Origin: Bryobacteraceae bacterium
Lineage (GTDB): Bacteria; Acidobacteriota; Terriglobia; Bryobacterales; Bryobacteraceae
NCBI GenBank assembly: GCA_025928545.1
Contig: JAICJH010000002.1
Coordinates: 1-64,000, forward strand
Reading direction: 5' to 3'
DNA length: 64,000 bases
Shown: piece by piece, positions 18,871 to 26,851 of the stretch
How the letters are laid out: every line of letters begins with the position of its first letter
How positions within the stretch are numbered: the first letter of the stretch is position 1
The notes under the pieces: model-generated
What the model saw: the letters and a program-made list of their open reading frames with translations, nothing else
What the model was told of the DNA's origin: nothing
The model's database searches: none
Made by a program: the position numbers and the translations under genes

Positions 18871-20100
18871 ATGAAATCCAAATCGCTTACAACGTGGATC
18901 ATGGCCGGCCTCGGCGCCGGGGTGGTATTCGGGATCGTTTCCCCCTCGGCGGCGAAGGAATGCGGCATTTTGGGAACGATTTTCCTGCGGCTGATCAAGT
19001 CGATCATCGCGCCGCTGCTGTTCGGAACATTGGTTTCGGGAATTGCAGGCGCGGGCAATCTGAAGATGATGGGCCGCATCGGCGGCAAGGCTCTTCTCTA
19101 TTTTGAAATTGTGACTACGGTTGCGTTGTTTGTGGGGTTAGGCGCGGTCAATCTGATTCAGCCGGGCGTCGGAATTCAGATCAAAGCCGGCGCATCCTCA
19201 GGCGTATCGGGAAGTTCGGGCGGTATCGCCACAATTCTGGAACACACTTTTCCCGCCAGCGTAGTGGACGCGATGGCGAAAGGAGAAGTGCTGCAATTGG
19301 TTATTTTCGCATTCCTGTTTGGCGCGGCATGCGCCTCCGCCGGGATCAAAGCGAAGCGGGTTGTCGAGCTTTGCGAGTCCTTATCCGAAGTGATGTTCAA
19401 ATACACGGGCTATGTGATGTACGCGGCGCCGATTGGCGTGTTCGGAGCGATGGCAGCGACGATCGGCGAAAGAGGTATCAGCGTGCTGGGCAGTCTCGGG
19501 AAGCTGGTCGCGACGCTTTATGGAGCGGAAATATTCTTTGTGGCCGTTGTTCTGGGAGCGGTGACCGCGATCACCCGCATTCCGGTGCGCCGCTTTATCG
19601 AAGCTGTGCGCGGACCGTTTCTGATCGCCTTCTCGACGGCATCGAGCGAGGCGGCGTTGCCTGAGGCGCTCGAAAAGATGGAGAAATTCGGGGTGCCGAA
19701 GCACATTGTCGCGTTTGTGCTCCCCGCGGGCTATAGCTTCAACCTGGACGGCTCCACGCTTTATCTCGCGCTCGCCTCCATGTTTATCGCACAGGCGGCA
19801 GGGATACATATTCCGTTTACGACGCAGCTCGTTATGATGCTTACTTTGATGCTGACGAGCAAGGGCGTGGCCGGAGTGCCGCGCGCCTCGCTGGTGATTC
19901 TTGCCGGAACACTGGCGACGTTCGGCCTGCCGGTGGAGGGAATCGCCGTCATTCTTGGCGTGGATACCCTGATGGATATGGCTCGCACCTCTGTCAACCT
20001 GCTGGGAAATTGTCTGGCGACGGCGGTGGTGGCGCGATGGGAAGGTATCGATTTCAGATCGCCGGAGGCGGCGGCTGTCATCGTTGCAAAGGTTGCCTGA
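18871..20100 (+). CDS. Dicarboxylate/amino acid:cation symporter (DAACS, GltP-like)
   Basis: 409 residues; the ribosome site 'gaggagacc' precedes the ATG. It shows the family hallmarks: a Ser-rich re-entrant loop 'FSTASSEAALPEALEKM' (HP1), 'PAGYSFNLDGSTLYLALASM' (TM7), and 'TSKGVAGVPRASLVILAGTL' (HP2/TM8), within about eight hydrophobic segments. It would import glutamate, aspartate or C4-dicarboxylates with Na+ or H+. Length matches the bacterial family. Its position ahead of two exported aminotransferases suggests recovery of amino or keto acids formed outside the cytoplasm (inference). Confidence 0.92.
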   Translation: MKSKSLTTWIMAGLGAGVVFGIVSPSAAKECGILGTIFLRLIKSIIAPLLFGTLVSGIAGAGNLKMMGRIGGKALLYFEIVTTVALFVGLGAVNLIQPGVGIQIKAGASSGVSGSSGGIATILEHTFPASVVDAMAKGEVLQLVIFAFLFGAACASAGIKAKRVVELCESLSEVMFKYTGYVMYAAPIGVFGAMAATIGERGISVLGSLGKLVATLYGAEIFFVAVVLGAVTAITRIPVRRFIEAVRGPFLIAFSTASSEAALPEALEKMEKFGVPKHIVAFVLPAGYSFNLDGSTLYLALASMFIAQAAGIHIPFTTQLVMMLTLMLTSKGVAGVPRASLVILAGTLATFGLPVEGIAVILGVDTLMDMARTSVNLLGNCLATAVVARWEGIDFRSPEAAAVIVAKVA

Positions 20101-20127
20101 ATCCGCACTAAGTTGTGAGTAAGTCAG

Positions 20128-20157
20128 TTGACTTTTAAGTTACGCAGGATTTATGAT
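20128..20157 (+). promoter_or_regulatory. Probable housekeeping-sigma promoter for the aminotransferase/SulP operon
   Basis: TTGACT (20128-20133), an 18-bp spacer, then TATGAT (20152-20157). Both boxes are close to consensus. Transcription would start near 20165 and leave a leader of about 200 nt before the GTG start at 20363. The leader is otherwise featureless apart from G+C-rich stretches. Confidence 0.55.
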
Positions 20158-20362
20158 GGATTTGCTTATCTGATCGTTTTCAGGAAGCGGCTACGCCAGC
20201 CGCCTAAGTATTCTGACCCACGCCACGGCGCGCCCCCTTTCCACGTAAACAGAACAATCTGGCTTCCGTCCAGCCACGCGCATCCGGCATCTATGGGCTC
20301 GCGCCCCGATAGCCTCAGCCGCGCCTCTGTGTCCGTGGTGTGTCTAAAGGAGACCAATTAAC

Positions 20363-21532
20363 GTGAACGTCAAACTAACACCTGTCGAAGAAAAAGATTT
20401 TCTGCGCCGCGGCTTCACCCGCCGTCATTTGGGGCAGATCGCCACGCTGGCCGGAATCGGCGCCTCGCTGCCGTTCTACAACGAACCGGCTCTCGCGCAG
20501 TTATCGAAGATCGACAACGCTCCGGCCGATGCCGTCATGATCAACGCGAATGAAAACCCGTTGGGGCCGAGTCCCGAAGCGATGGAAGCGGTACACAAAA
20601 TCACGATACAGGGAGGCCGGTATCTGTTCAGCGAAACCGACAACCTTCAGGCGCTGCTGGCGAAACAGGAAGGTCTGAAACCTGATCACGTGAAGATCTA
20701 TCCGGGTTCGAGCGCGCCGCTGCATCAGGCCGTTCTCGCGTTCACGTCGCCGACCAAACCTTACATCACGGGCGATCCAGGATATGAAGCCGGCGACCGC
20801 GCTGCGAAGTTCATCGGCACGCCGTCGCTCAAGGTTCCCCTGCTCAAAGATTTTTCGCACGATGTGAAAGGCATGGCCGCCGCCAGCAAGACGCCTGGGC
20901 TGATCTACGTCTGCAACCCGAACAATCCGACGGGAACGCTCACGTCGCGGGCGGATATCGAGTGGCTGGTGAATAACAAGCCCGAAGGCGCCGTCGTCAT
21001 GATCGATGAAGCCTATACCCACATTGCGCCCAACGGATTCTTCTGCAGCGATCTGGTGGCGAAGGGCAAAGACGTCGTCATTCTGCGCACATTCTCGAAG
21101 ATCTACGGGATGGCGGGGCTTCGCGCCGGCGCGGCATTCGGGCGTCCGGATCTGATCGCCAAAATAGATGGCTTCAGCCGGCTGGACATGATGCCGATTA
21201 CAGGCGTGGCGGCCGCCATGGCGAGCCTGAAATCGCCAGCCCTGATTCCGGAACGGCGGAAGAAGATCGGCGCGGTCCGCGAGGACGTATTCAATTACTT
21301 CGAAAAGGGCAAATTCAAGTATGTTCCTTCGGTTTCGAATTGCGTAATGGTGGATACGGGCAGAAAGGGCGAGCCGTACACGAATAATCCCGTGATGCTC
21401 GCGCTTCGCAGGGAGAACGTGTACATCGGGCGCGTGTGGGCGGCGTGGCCGACTTACGTTCGCGTCACGATCGGTACGCAGGCTGAGATGGACAAGTTCA
21501 AGGCGGCGTTTAGCAAAGTGATGAACGCCTAG
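20363..21532 (+). CDS. Tat-exported PLP-dependent aminotransferase (histidinol-phosphate aminotransferase-like), copy 1
   Basis: 389 residues. A GTG start lies 9 bp after AAAGGAGA. The N-terminus holds a twin-arginine signal ('FTRRHLGQIATLAGIGAS', cleavage near 'ALAQ' at about 48). The body is a fold-type I aminotransferase: 'NANENPLGPSPEAM', 'YPGSSAPLHQAV', 'NPNNPTGTL', Asp215 in 'MIDEAY', and the Schiff-base Lys246 in 'SKIYGMAGLRAG'. All the PLP residues I can check are present. Tat export fits a protein that folds with its cofactor in the cytoplasm. Substrate is not deducible. It is paralogous to the gene at 22872, with a SulP-type permease gene between them. Confidence 0.88.
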   Translation: MNVKLTPVEEKDFLRRGFTRRHLGQIATLAGIGASLPFYNEPALAQLSKIDNAPADAVMINANENPLGPSPEAMEAVHKITIQGGRYLFSETDNLQALLAKQEGLKPDHVKIYPGSSAPLHQAVLAFTSPTKPYITGDPGYEAGDRAAKFIGTPSLKVPLLKDFSHDVKGMAAASKTPGLIYVCNPNNPTGTLTSRADIEWLVNNKPEGAVVMIDEAYTHIAPNGFFCSDLVAKGKDVVILRTFSKIYGMAGLRAGAAFGRPDLIAKIDGFSRLDMMPITGVAAAMASLKSPALIPERRKKIGAVREDVFNYFEKGKFKYVPSVSNCVMVDTGRKGEPYTNNPVMLALRRENVYIGRVWAAWPTYVRVTIGTQAEMDKFKAAFSKVMNA

Positions 21533-21568
21533 GAAGGCAGACGTAAGGAATCCTGAAAACCAGAAGAC

Positions 21569-22837
21569 ATGATCAGATCCACAGCGAAATATAACTGGGA
21601 GCGGTTCATGGGGGATTGCGCGGGGGGAGTGATTGCCGCCCTCATCGCACTTCCATATGGTTTGTCTATGGCAGCCCTGATGGGGTTGCCGCCGATGCTG
21701 GGCGTGATGACTTCCATCATGACGGCGCCGATTACCGCCCTTCTCGGCCGCAATCCGGTTCTGATCGGAGGTACAGCGAGCGTGACCGTGCCGTTCATCG
21801 CGGCGGCGGTACATGCGCAGGGCATCGGCGGGGCCGCGAAAGTGACGATCGTTGCTTCGGTTCTTATGATGGTGTTCTGCGTACTGCGCCTCGGACGCTA
21901 CGCCGCGATGGTTCCACACACGGTAGTAGCGGGCTTCTCCGCCGGTATCGGCGGGATCATGTTTATCTCTCAGATGAACTCGCTGTTCGGCGTGCGGGCC
22001 GTAGCCGCCTCCGGCGGGAACTATCTGCTCCAGTTGGCGGGCGTTGTCACCGAGTTCGGGTCGTCGCGCTGGCCGCCGATGCTGCTGAGCGGAATCGTCA
22101 TTTTGGCGGCCGCGCTGATCATGCGCCGATGGCCGAAGCTCCCGGCACCGCTGATTGGCGTGGTGCTCGCCACCATCGCCGCCGGGCTGATCGGCTCGCA
22201 TGAGCCGGAGGTCGGCTCGCTCCATTTGACTCTGCCCGATTTCGCGGGATTTTCATGGAATGCCCGCGACATGCGCGAGGTCCTGCCGCAGGGTTTGATG
22301 CTTGCATTCGTTTCCGCCGCCAACTTGTTGCTGACATCGCGCGCGGTTGAGCATTTCCGCGGTCGCCACAAACATCTGAAGCGCAGCGACGCGGACGCCG
22401 AGATGGGAGCGTATGGAATCGCGAATCTCGCGGTGGGAATTTTCGGCGCCCCGATGAGTATCGGGATTCCGGCGCGCAGCGTAGCCGCGGTCCGCTGCGG
22501 CGGGACGACCAAATTGACCAACATCATGCATGGCGTGTTTCTTTTCCTGCTGGTAAGCATGGGCTCCGGCGCGCTGGCCCACATTCCCATGGCCGCGCTG
22601 GCGGGCGTCACGGCCTGGATGGGACTGTCGCTGCTCGACGTCAGCACCTGGCGGCGTCTGCCGAAGATGCGCTTTGTGGATGCGGGCGCGTTTCTGGTGA
22701 CCGCAATTGGTGTACTGATGATCAATGCCGTCGCCGCCGTTCTGGCCGGGTGTTCGCTGTACGCGATTCGTTATGCATACCAAAAATCTCTGAAAACGCC
22801 GGGGCCGATCGCCGGTGTGCCCGGAGTCGCTCGTTGA
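21569..22837 (+). CDS. SulP-family anion permease lacking a STAS domain
   Basis: 422 residues, almost entirely hydrophobic helices. It opens 'FMGDCAGGVIAALIALPYGLSMAALMGLPP', the SulP-type first helices, and has 'LIGGTASVTVPFIAA' and 'TVVAGFSAGIGGIMF'. Canonical SulP transporters are 500-750 residues with a C-terminal STAS domain; this one ends about ten residues after the last helix, so STAS is absent. The family moves sulfate, bicarbonate, oxalate and other anions including dicarboxylates. The flanking aminotransferases make an organic acid plausible, but that is inference. It is 36 bp from the upstream gene and 34 bp from the downstream one, probably one operon. Confidence 0.82.
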   Translation: MIRSTAKYNWERFMGDCAGGVIAALIALPYGLSMAALMGLPPMLGVMTSIMTAPITALLGRNPVLIGGTASVTVPFIAAAVHAQGIGGAAKVTIVASVLMMVFCVLRLGRYAAMVPHTVVAGFSAGIGGIMFISQMNSLFGVRAVAASGGNYLLQLAGVVTEFGSSRWPPMLLSGIVILAAALIMRRWPKLPAPLIGVVLATIAAGLIGSHEPEVGSLHLTLPDFAGFSWNARDMREVLPQGLMLAFVSAANLLLTSRAVEHFRGRHKHLKRSDADAEMGAYGIANLAVGIFGAPMSIGIPARSVAAVRCGGTTKLTNIMHGVFLFLLVSMGSGALAHIPMAALAGVTAWMGLSLLDVSTWRRLPKMRFVDAGAFLVTAIGVLMINAVAAVLAGCSLYAIRYAYQKSLKTPGPIAGVPGVAR

Positions 22838-22871
22838 AGATTCGATCGAAATACAAAGGAGTGTCAGACCA

Positions 22872-24062
22872 ATGAACCAGACAACAGAAGTTTTATCCAA
22901 AAGCGCAGCTTCCAGTCTTCTCGAACGTGGCTTCTCCCGCCGGCATCTGGGCAGGATTGCCACGCTGCTGACGGCAGGGGCGGGTCTCCCGTTTTATAAC
23001 GAGTTCGCGATGGCGCAAACCGCGGAGACGCCGGTACGCGGATCGCGCGACGCGGGCATCCCGTACGACCCGACTATGATTCGCATCAGTTCGAATGAGA
23101 ACCCGATGGGACCACATCCGGCGGGACTGGAAGCGCTGACCAAAGTGGCGCCCAGGGGATGGCGCTACAACCCGGGTCCCGAGATGGGCAATCTCGCGCA
23201 GACCATTTCCAAAATCGAAGGCGTGCCGCTCGATCATATCTGGACGACACCCGGCTCGAGCGAACCGCTGCACGCCGCCACCTGCGCGTTTACTTCGCCC
23301 ACGCGGAGCTGGACCATGGCTGCGCCGGGCTATGGAAGCCGGGCTCCGGCGTTCATCGGCTCGAAGGTAGTCGGCGTTCCTCTGGCCGCGGACCACTCCC
23401 ACGATGTGGAAGCGATGCTGAAATCGCAGCCGAATGCGGGAGCCTACTACATCTGCAACCCCAACAATCCGACCGCGACGATCACGCCGCGGGAAAAGAT
23501 CGACTGGCTGCTGGCCAGGAAGCCGAAGGATTCGGTCGTCGTCGTGGACGAGGCTTATATCCACTTTTCACCGAACGCCAAAATGTGCAGCGATCTCGTG
23601 GCGGCGGGCAAAGACGTGGTGGTACTCCGGACCTTCTCCAAGATTTATGGCATGGCGGGTCTACGGGCCGGCTTCGCCATGGGGCGTCCCGACCTTCTCG
23701 CGAAGATGCGGGTGTATGGATCGAGCGGCATGACGATCGTCACCGGCGTGGCCTGCGCCAATGCCAGTCTGCTCGTGCCCGACCTGGTGCCGACCCGCCG
23801 GAAGCAGATGATGGATATCCGCGATGACACTTTCTCGTTCCTCGACAAGAAGGGCGTCCAGCACCTCCCGAGCGAGGGCAACTTCTTCATGATGTCCGTG
23901 AAAGGGATGACGGGCGCGCAGATAGGACAGGCCATGACAACCCATAAGGTGCAATTGGCCGGCAACCGCTGGCCCGAATGGCCGCAGCACATCCGCGTGA
24001 CCGTGGGCACAGCGGAGGAAATGGGGAAGTTCCAGGAGGCGCTCACCAGGGTCATCGGGTAA
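22872..24062 (+). CDS. Tat-exported PLP-dependent aminotransferase, copy 2
   Basis: 396 residues. The start at 22872 is chosen because AAAGGAG lies 11-12 bp upstream; an earlier in-frame ATG (22815) lies inside the permease gene. Twin-arginine signal 'FSRRHLGRIATLLTAGAGL' is followed by 'PFYNEFAMAQ'. Fold-type I features: 'SSNENPMGPHPAGL', 'TPGSSEPLHAA', 'NPNNPTATI', Asp226 in 'VVDEAY', and Lys257 in 'SKIYGMAGLRAGFAMG'. Clear paralog of the gene at 20363, including the signal peptide and 'LPFYNE' junction, so probably a duplication followed by divergence in specificity. A hairpin terminator follows. Confidence 0.88.
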   Translation: MNQTTEVLSKSAASSLLERGFSRRHLGRIATLLTAGAGLPFYNEFAMAQTAETPVRGSRDAGIPYDPTMIRISSNENPMGPHPAGLEALTKVAPRGWRYNPGPEMGNLAQTISKIEGVPLDHIWTTPGSSEPLHAATCAFTSPTRSWTMAAPGYGSRAPAFIGSKVVGVPLAADHSHDVEAMLKSQPNAGAYYICNPNNPTATITPREKIDWLLARKPKDSVVVVDEAYIHFSPNAKMCSDLVAAGKDVVVLRTFSKIYGMAGLRAGFAMGRPDLLAKMRVYGSSGMTIVTGVACANASLLVPDLVPTRRKQMMDIRDDTFSFLDKKGVQHLPSEGNFFMMSVKGMTGAQIGQAMTTHKVQLAGNRWPEWPQHIRVTVGTAEEMGKFQEALTRVIG

Positions 24063-24084
24063 TTCGAAGTCTCCCCCACCCACT

Positions 24085-24121
24085 GGGGCCGCCGGAGCGG
24101 TCTGTCCCGCGGCCCCGTTTT
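24085..24121 (+). terminator. Terminator-like hairpin after aminotransferase copy 2
   Basis: GGGGCCGC (24085-24092) and GCGGCCCC (24109-24116) form a perfect 8-bp stem with a 16-nt loop, followed by GTTTT. It lies 23 bp after the stop codon. Confidence 0.6.
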
Positions 24122-24185
24122 CATCCCGCCGCGCGTATAATAAAGCCGAACGGAGCCGTGGTGCTCCTTGTACCGGGAGGTACAG

Positions 24186-24806
24186 ATGCGTTCGGTATTG
24201 GTTTCCACGATCCTTGTGGCGATCGTGGCGGTGGCAGGACTGGCGATTCCGGCGAGTACTTCACGGCTGACGGTCGTCATGGACTTCAAAGGCCCGTGGT
24301 CTCCGCCCGCGGCGCGGGAGATGCAGAAGGAATCGGCGCGAATTTTGAGTCCTGCCGGCCTGAGCATCGACTGGAAAATGCGGGGCGAGGCTATATCAGG
24401 GGGGGCTGACGCAAATTTCGTGGTGATGACTTTCCACGGCAGTTGCCAGTTCGATTCGGAGCCGCCTGTTTATGACGAATTGGGACCTTACGCCAGTATT
24501 CGGGAAACCAACGGCGAAGTGCAGCCTTTCGGCGACGTGGATTGCACCCGGGTGGTTAGTTCGGCCCGCTACGCCATGTCCGGCAGCGACTTCGACCGCC
24601 AGAACTATCTGGTGGGGCGCGCGCTCGGCCGCGTGGTCGCGCATGAGCTTGTTCATATGGTGACGCGTTCGGAAGATCACGCCCATGGTGGAGTGCAGAA
24701 AGCGGCGCTTTCCGGCCGTGAACTGATTGGCGCGCCGCTTCCGCTGGAACTCGCGGAAGTCAGTCAGATTCGCCGCGCTCTGGCGGCTGCGCAGTTTCAG
24801 AAGTAG
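24186..24806 (+). CDS. Exported HExxH-containing putative zinc protease
   Basis: 206 residues. The ATG at 24186 follows 'gggaggtacag', a good ribosome site; an in-frame ATG six codons earlier is less likely. Signal peptide: 'VLVSTILVAIVAVAGLAIPAS'. The motif 'HELVHMVTRSEDHAHGG' places His153, Glu154 and His157 as zinc ligands and catalytic Glu, with a further His165 eight residues on. The spacing differs from the metzincin HExxHxxGxxH motif. Other family features were not identified, so protease activity is probable but not proven. The gene sits alone between two terminally separated units, near the exported flavoprotein gene. Confidence 0.65.
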   Translation: MRSVLVSTILVAIVAVAGLAIPASTSRLTVVMDFKGPWSPPAAREMQKESARILSPAGLSIDWKMRGEAISGGADANFVVMTFHGSCQFDSEPPVYDELGPYASIRETNGEVQPFGDVDCTRVVSSARYAMSGSDFDRQNYLVGRALGRVVAHELVHMVTRSEDHAHGGVQKAALSGRELIGAPLPLELAEVSQIRRALAAAQFQK

Positions 24807-24865
24807 AATCTCCGTCCGATTAATTCCCCTGTCCGGCATCCAACCATCTTTTTGAGAGGTGCGTG

Positions 24866-25975
24866 ATGTCCGCTCTTTTTTCGCGGCGGGGCCTTCTGCG
24901 GGCCGCGATGCTGTCGCCGTTAGTCTGCCGCGCGCGCGCCGCGCGGGTATCCAGAGTGCTGAAGCCGGTGCACGTCTCGCTCGATCGCGTGATCCGCACC
25001 ATCGCCGGTTTGCGCCCATTCCGTCCCTCTGGCTTTGTGGTGCGGGGCCAAAATATTGACGGCAAAGTGATTGTCCATAACTACGGACACGGCGGCGCCG
25101 GGATTACGCTGTCCTGGGGGACGGCCCATCTGGCGGCTCTCGAAGCGGTCCGCACGCACTATCGGGATGCAGCGGTCATCGGCGGTGGGGTATCGGGATT
25201 GACGGCGGCGCGCATTCTGCTCGAACGCGGATTCCGGGTAACCATTTACGCGCGTGAGTTTGCGACCAATACGACTTCCGGCGTCGCGGGCGGCCAGTGG
25301 TTTCCTTTCACGTTCTACGATCCGGAGAAACTGACGCGGGAGGTGGAGGAACAGTTCGTCCAGGCAGCCCGCTATGCATACAACCGCTACCAGACGCTTG
25401 TGGGATCATACTACGGGATTCGCTGGCTGACGAACTATCAAATGAGCAACAAGCCGCTGCCTGCCAATGGGCTCATGAGCCGCACGGGTCCAATGGCAGG
25501 CATGATGCCGGAATATGCGAACCTGCCGCGCGGATCGCATCCGTTTCCCTTCCGCTATGCGAGGCAGTTCGACACAATGTTCATCGAGCCGCCCGTTTAC
25601 CTGGAGACGATGATGAGCGAGGTGCGGCTGGCGGGCGCGGGGATTGAGAATCGCGAGTTCCACGATACGGCGGAGATGCTGGCCCTGCCTCAGAAGCTGA
25701 TTGTGAACTGCACGGGACTGGAAGCGAAGAGTCTCTTTCAGGATGAAGAGTTGACGCCCATCAAGGGCCAGCTCTCCATTCTTTTGCCGCAGAGTGAAGT
25801 GGACTACGCGACGCTGCCGCCGGAGCTTTATATGTTTCCGCGGAAGGACGGGATCGTGCTGGGCGGGACGCACGAGCGTGGCGTCTGGGATACGTCGCCC
25901 GAGGAGAAGGAGGTCACGCGCATCCTGACGGGACATCGGGCTATTTTCGAGAAGCTCGGAAGGACGAGCGTTTAA
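24866..25975 (+). CDS. Tat-exported FAD-dependent D-amino-acid-oxidase-like enzyme with circularly permuted domain order
   Basis: 369 residues; ATG chosen after GAGAGGT, in preference to a GTG one codon earlier. The N-terminus has a twin-arginine motif 'FSRRGLLRAAM'. The segment that normally ends DAAO-family proteins ('IAGLRPFRPSGFVV', 'HNYGHGGAGITLSWG', residues ~47-85) comes first. The FAD-binding Rossmann motif 'VIGGGVSGLTAARILLERGF' follows at about 104-123. The protein then ends in 'GIVLGGTHERGVWD' and a helix, where normal family members would continue into the GLRP segment. All the expected parts are present in rotated order. Likely oxidises D-amino acids or related amines outside the cytoplasm; substrate unknown. 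Confidence 0.82.
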   Translation: MSALFSRRGLLRAAMLSPLVCRARAARVSRVLKPVHVSLDRVIRTIAGLRPFRPSGFVVRGQNIDGKVIVHNYGHGGAGITLSWGTAHLAALEAVRTHYRDAAVIGGGVSGLTAARILLERGFRVTIYAREFATNTTSGVAGGQWFPFTFYDPEKLTREVEEQFVQAARYAYNRYQTLVGSYYGIRWLTNYQMSNKPLPANGLMSRTGPMAGMMPEYANLPRGSHPFPFRYARQFDTMFIEPPVYLETMMSEVRLAGAGIENREFHDTAEMLALPQKLIVNCTGLEAKSLFQDEELTPIKGQLSILLPQSEVDYATLPPELYMFPRKDGIVLGGTHERGVWDTSPEEKEVTRILTGHRAIFEKLGRTSV

Positions 25976-26741
25976 CCGGCTTCGCGAATGCGCGGAACGT
26001 CCACAACTTCGATTCTTGGGACGGGATCTTCGACGGGACGGACGAGGTCGAAAAACGTCTGATTGCCGTACAGAGCGGACGAAAGCCGTTATTCGTGGTC
26101 CGTGCGCACGGAGCAGGTGGGTCGGCGCTGCATCAGGCTCCACCAGCACAGACGGCAGCTTGCGACATCAGAGAATGCCTCTTGCAGCAGCGAACCCGTG
26201 TATCCGGCGAACGAGCCGCACGACGGTCGCGCCGTGGGATCGCTTAAAGGATTGACCGGCACGAAAAGTTGGTCCCTTCCCGCCGCGAGAGGACAATACT
26301 GGCAACCAGGGCGCGCATCATCCAGATTGCAGCTCGGACATCCGGACATTCCATGCCGAGCCATCCGCGGCTTTAACAGTTGCCTCGCGCAAATACCGAT
26401 AATCCGGAGAGTTGCCTTGAACCGAGATAATACCCGACTCGAACTGCAAATCGACATGTTCGGCTTAGTGGTGAACCGATATCCCTGACGCACATAATCT
26501 AACGCGGAACTTCTCGGCGCGAGAGCAACTCAGATTTGCGGATACGACATTTTCGGGGTGGAATGTTTAGATGCGTTGGCTGTTCGCTACGTGCCCAACG
26601 GCTCCTGAAGGGTGCGAAATCCTGCGGGGGGAGCTGGGGAGTATCCGGGCGCACGCGGCTTCACAAGGTCCAATAAGGTCCAAAATGGGAGCGGCCACCA
26701 GTATTACTAGTGCCGTTCCCAATTATCTGCTTTATTTTATA
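25976..26741. other. 766-bp gap without an intact gene
   Basis: No intact gene is supported. On the minus strand a 45-codon open stretch (about 26332-26469) reads protein-like ('VDLQFESGIISVQGNSPDYR', then 'LREATVKAADGSAWNVRM') but is closed by stops at both ends. It may be a remnant of an unrecognised gene. Next to the tRNA-Leu, the 9-mer AAGGTCCAA occurs twice in tandem (26665-26673 and 26675-26683). No integrase gene or att-like duplication of the tRNA end was found. Confidence 0.4.
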
Positions 26742-26828
26742 TGGTGCGGAGAGGGGGACTTGAACCCCCACGAGATTACTCCCGCTAGCACCTCAAGCTA
26801 GTGCGTCTGCCAATTCCGCCACCTCCGC
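26742..26828 (-). tRNA. tRNA-Leu (anticodon GAG)
   Basis: Cloverleaf on the minus strand: acceptor GCGGAGG, D-loop 'ggcggaattggcagacgc', anticodon stem CTAGC/GCTAG around loop TTGAGGT (GAG), a long variable arm as expected for Leu, T-arm 'ggttcaagtcc', and encoded CCA at 26742-26744. It lies directly downstream of secG, the same arrangement as secG-leuU in E. coli. Confidence 0.95.
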
Positions 26829-26851
26829 AATGTTGGGGCGATTTGTTGTAA

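Noticed and set aside
20501-22225. 574-residue minus-strand open frame
   Set aside because: Runs antisense across the aminotransferase and SulP genes, with a His/Arg-rich composition typical of shadow frames in G+C-rich DNA.
26089-26493. 134-residue minus-strand open frame with several Cys residues
   Set aside because: Composition is not protein-like throughout, and the coding-like stretch in this region lies in another frame that is closed by stops.
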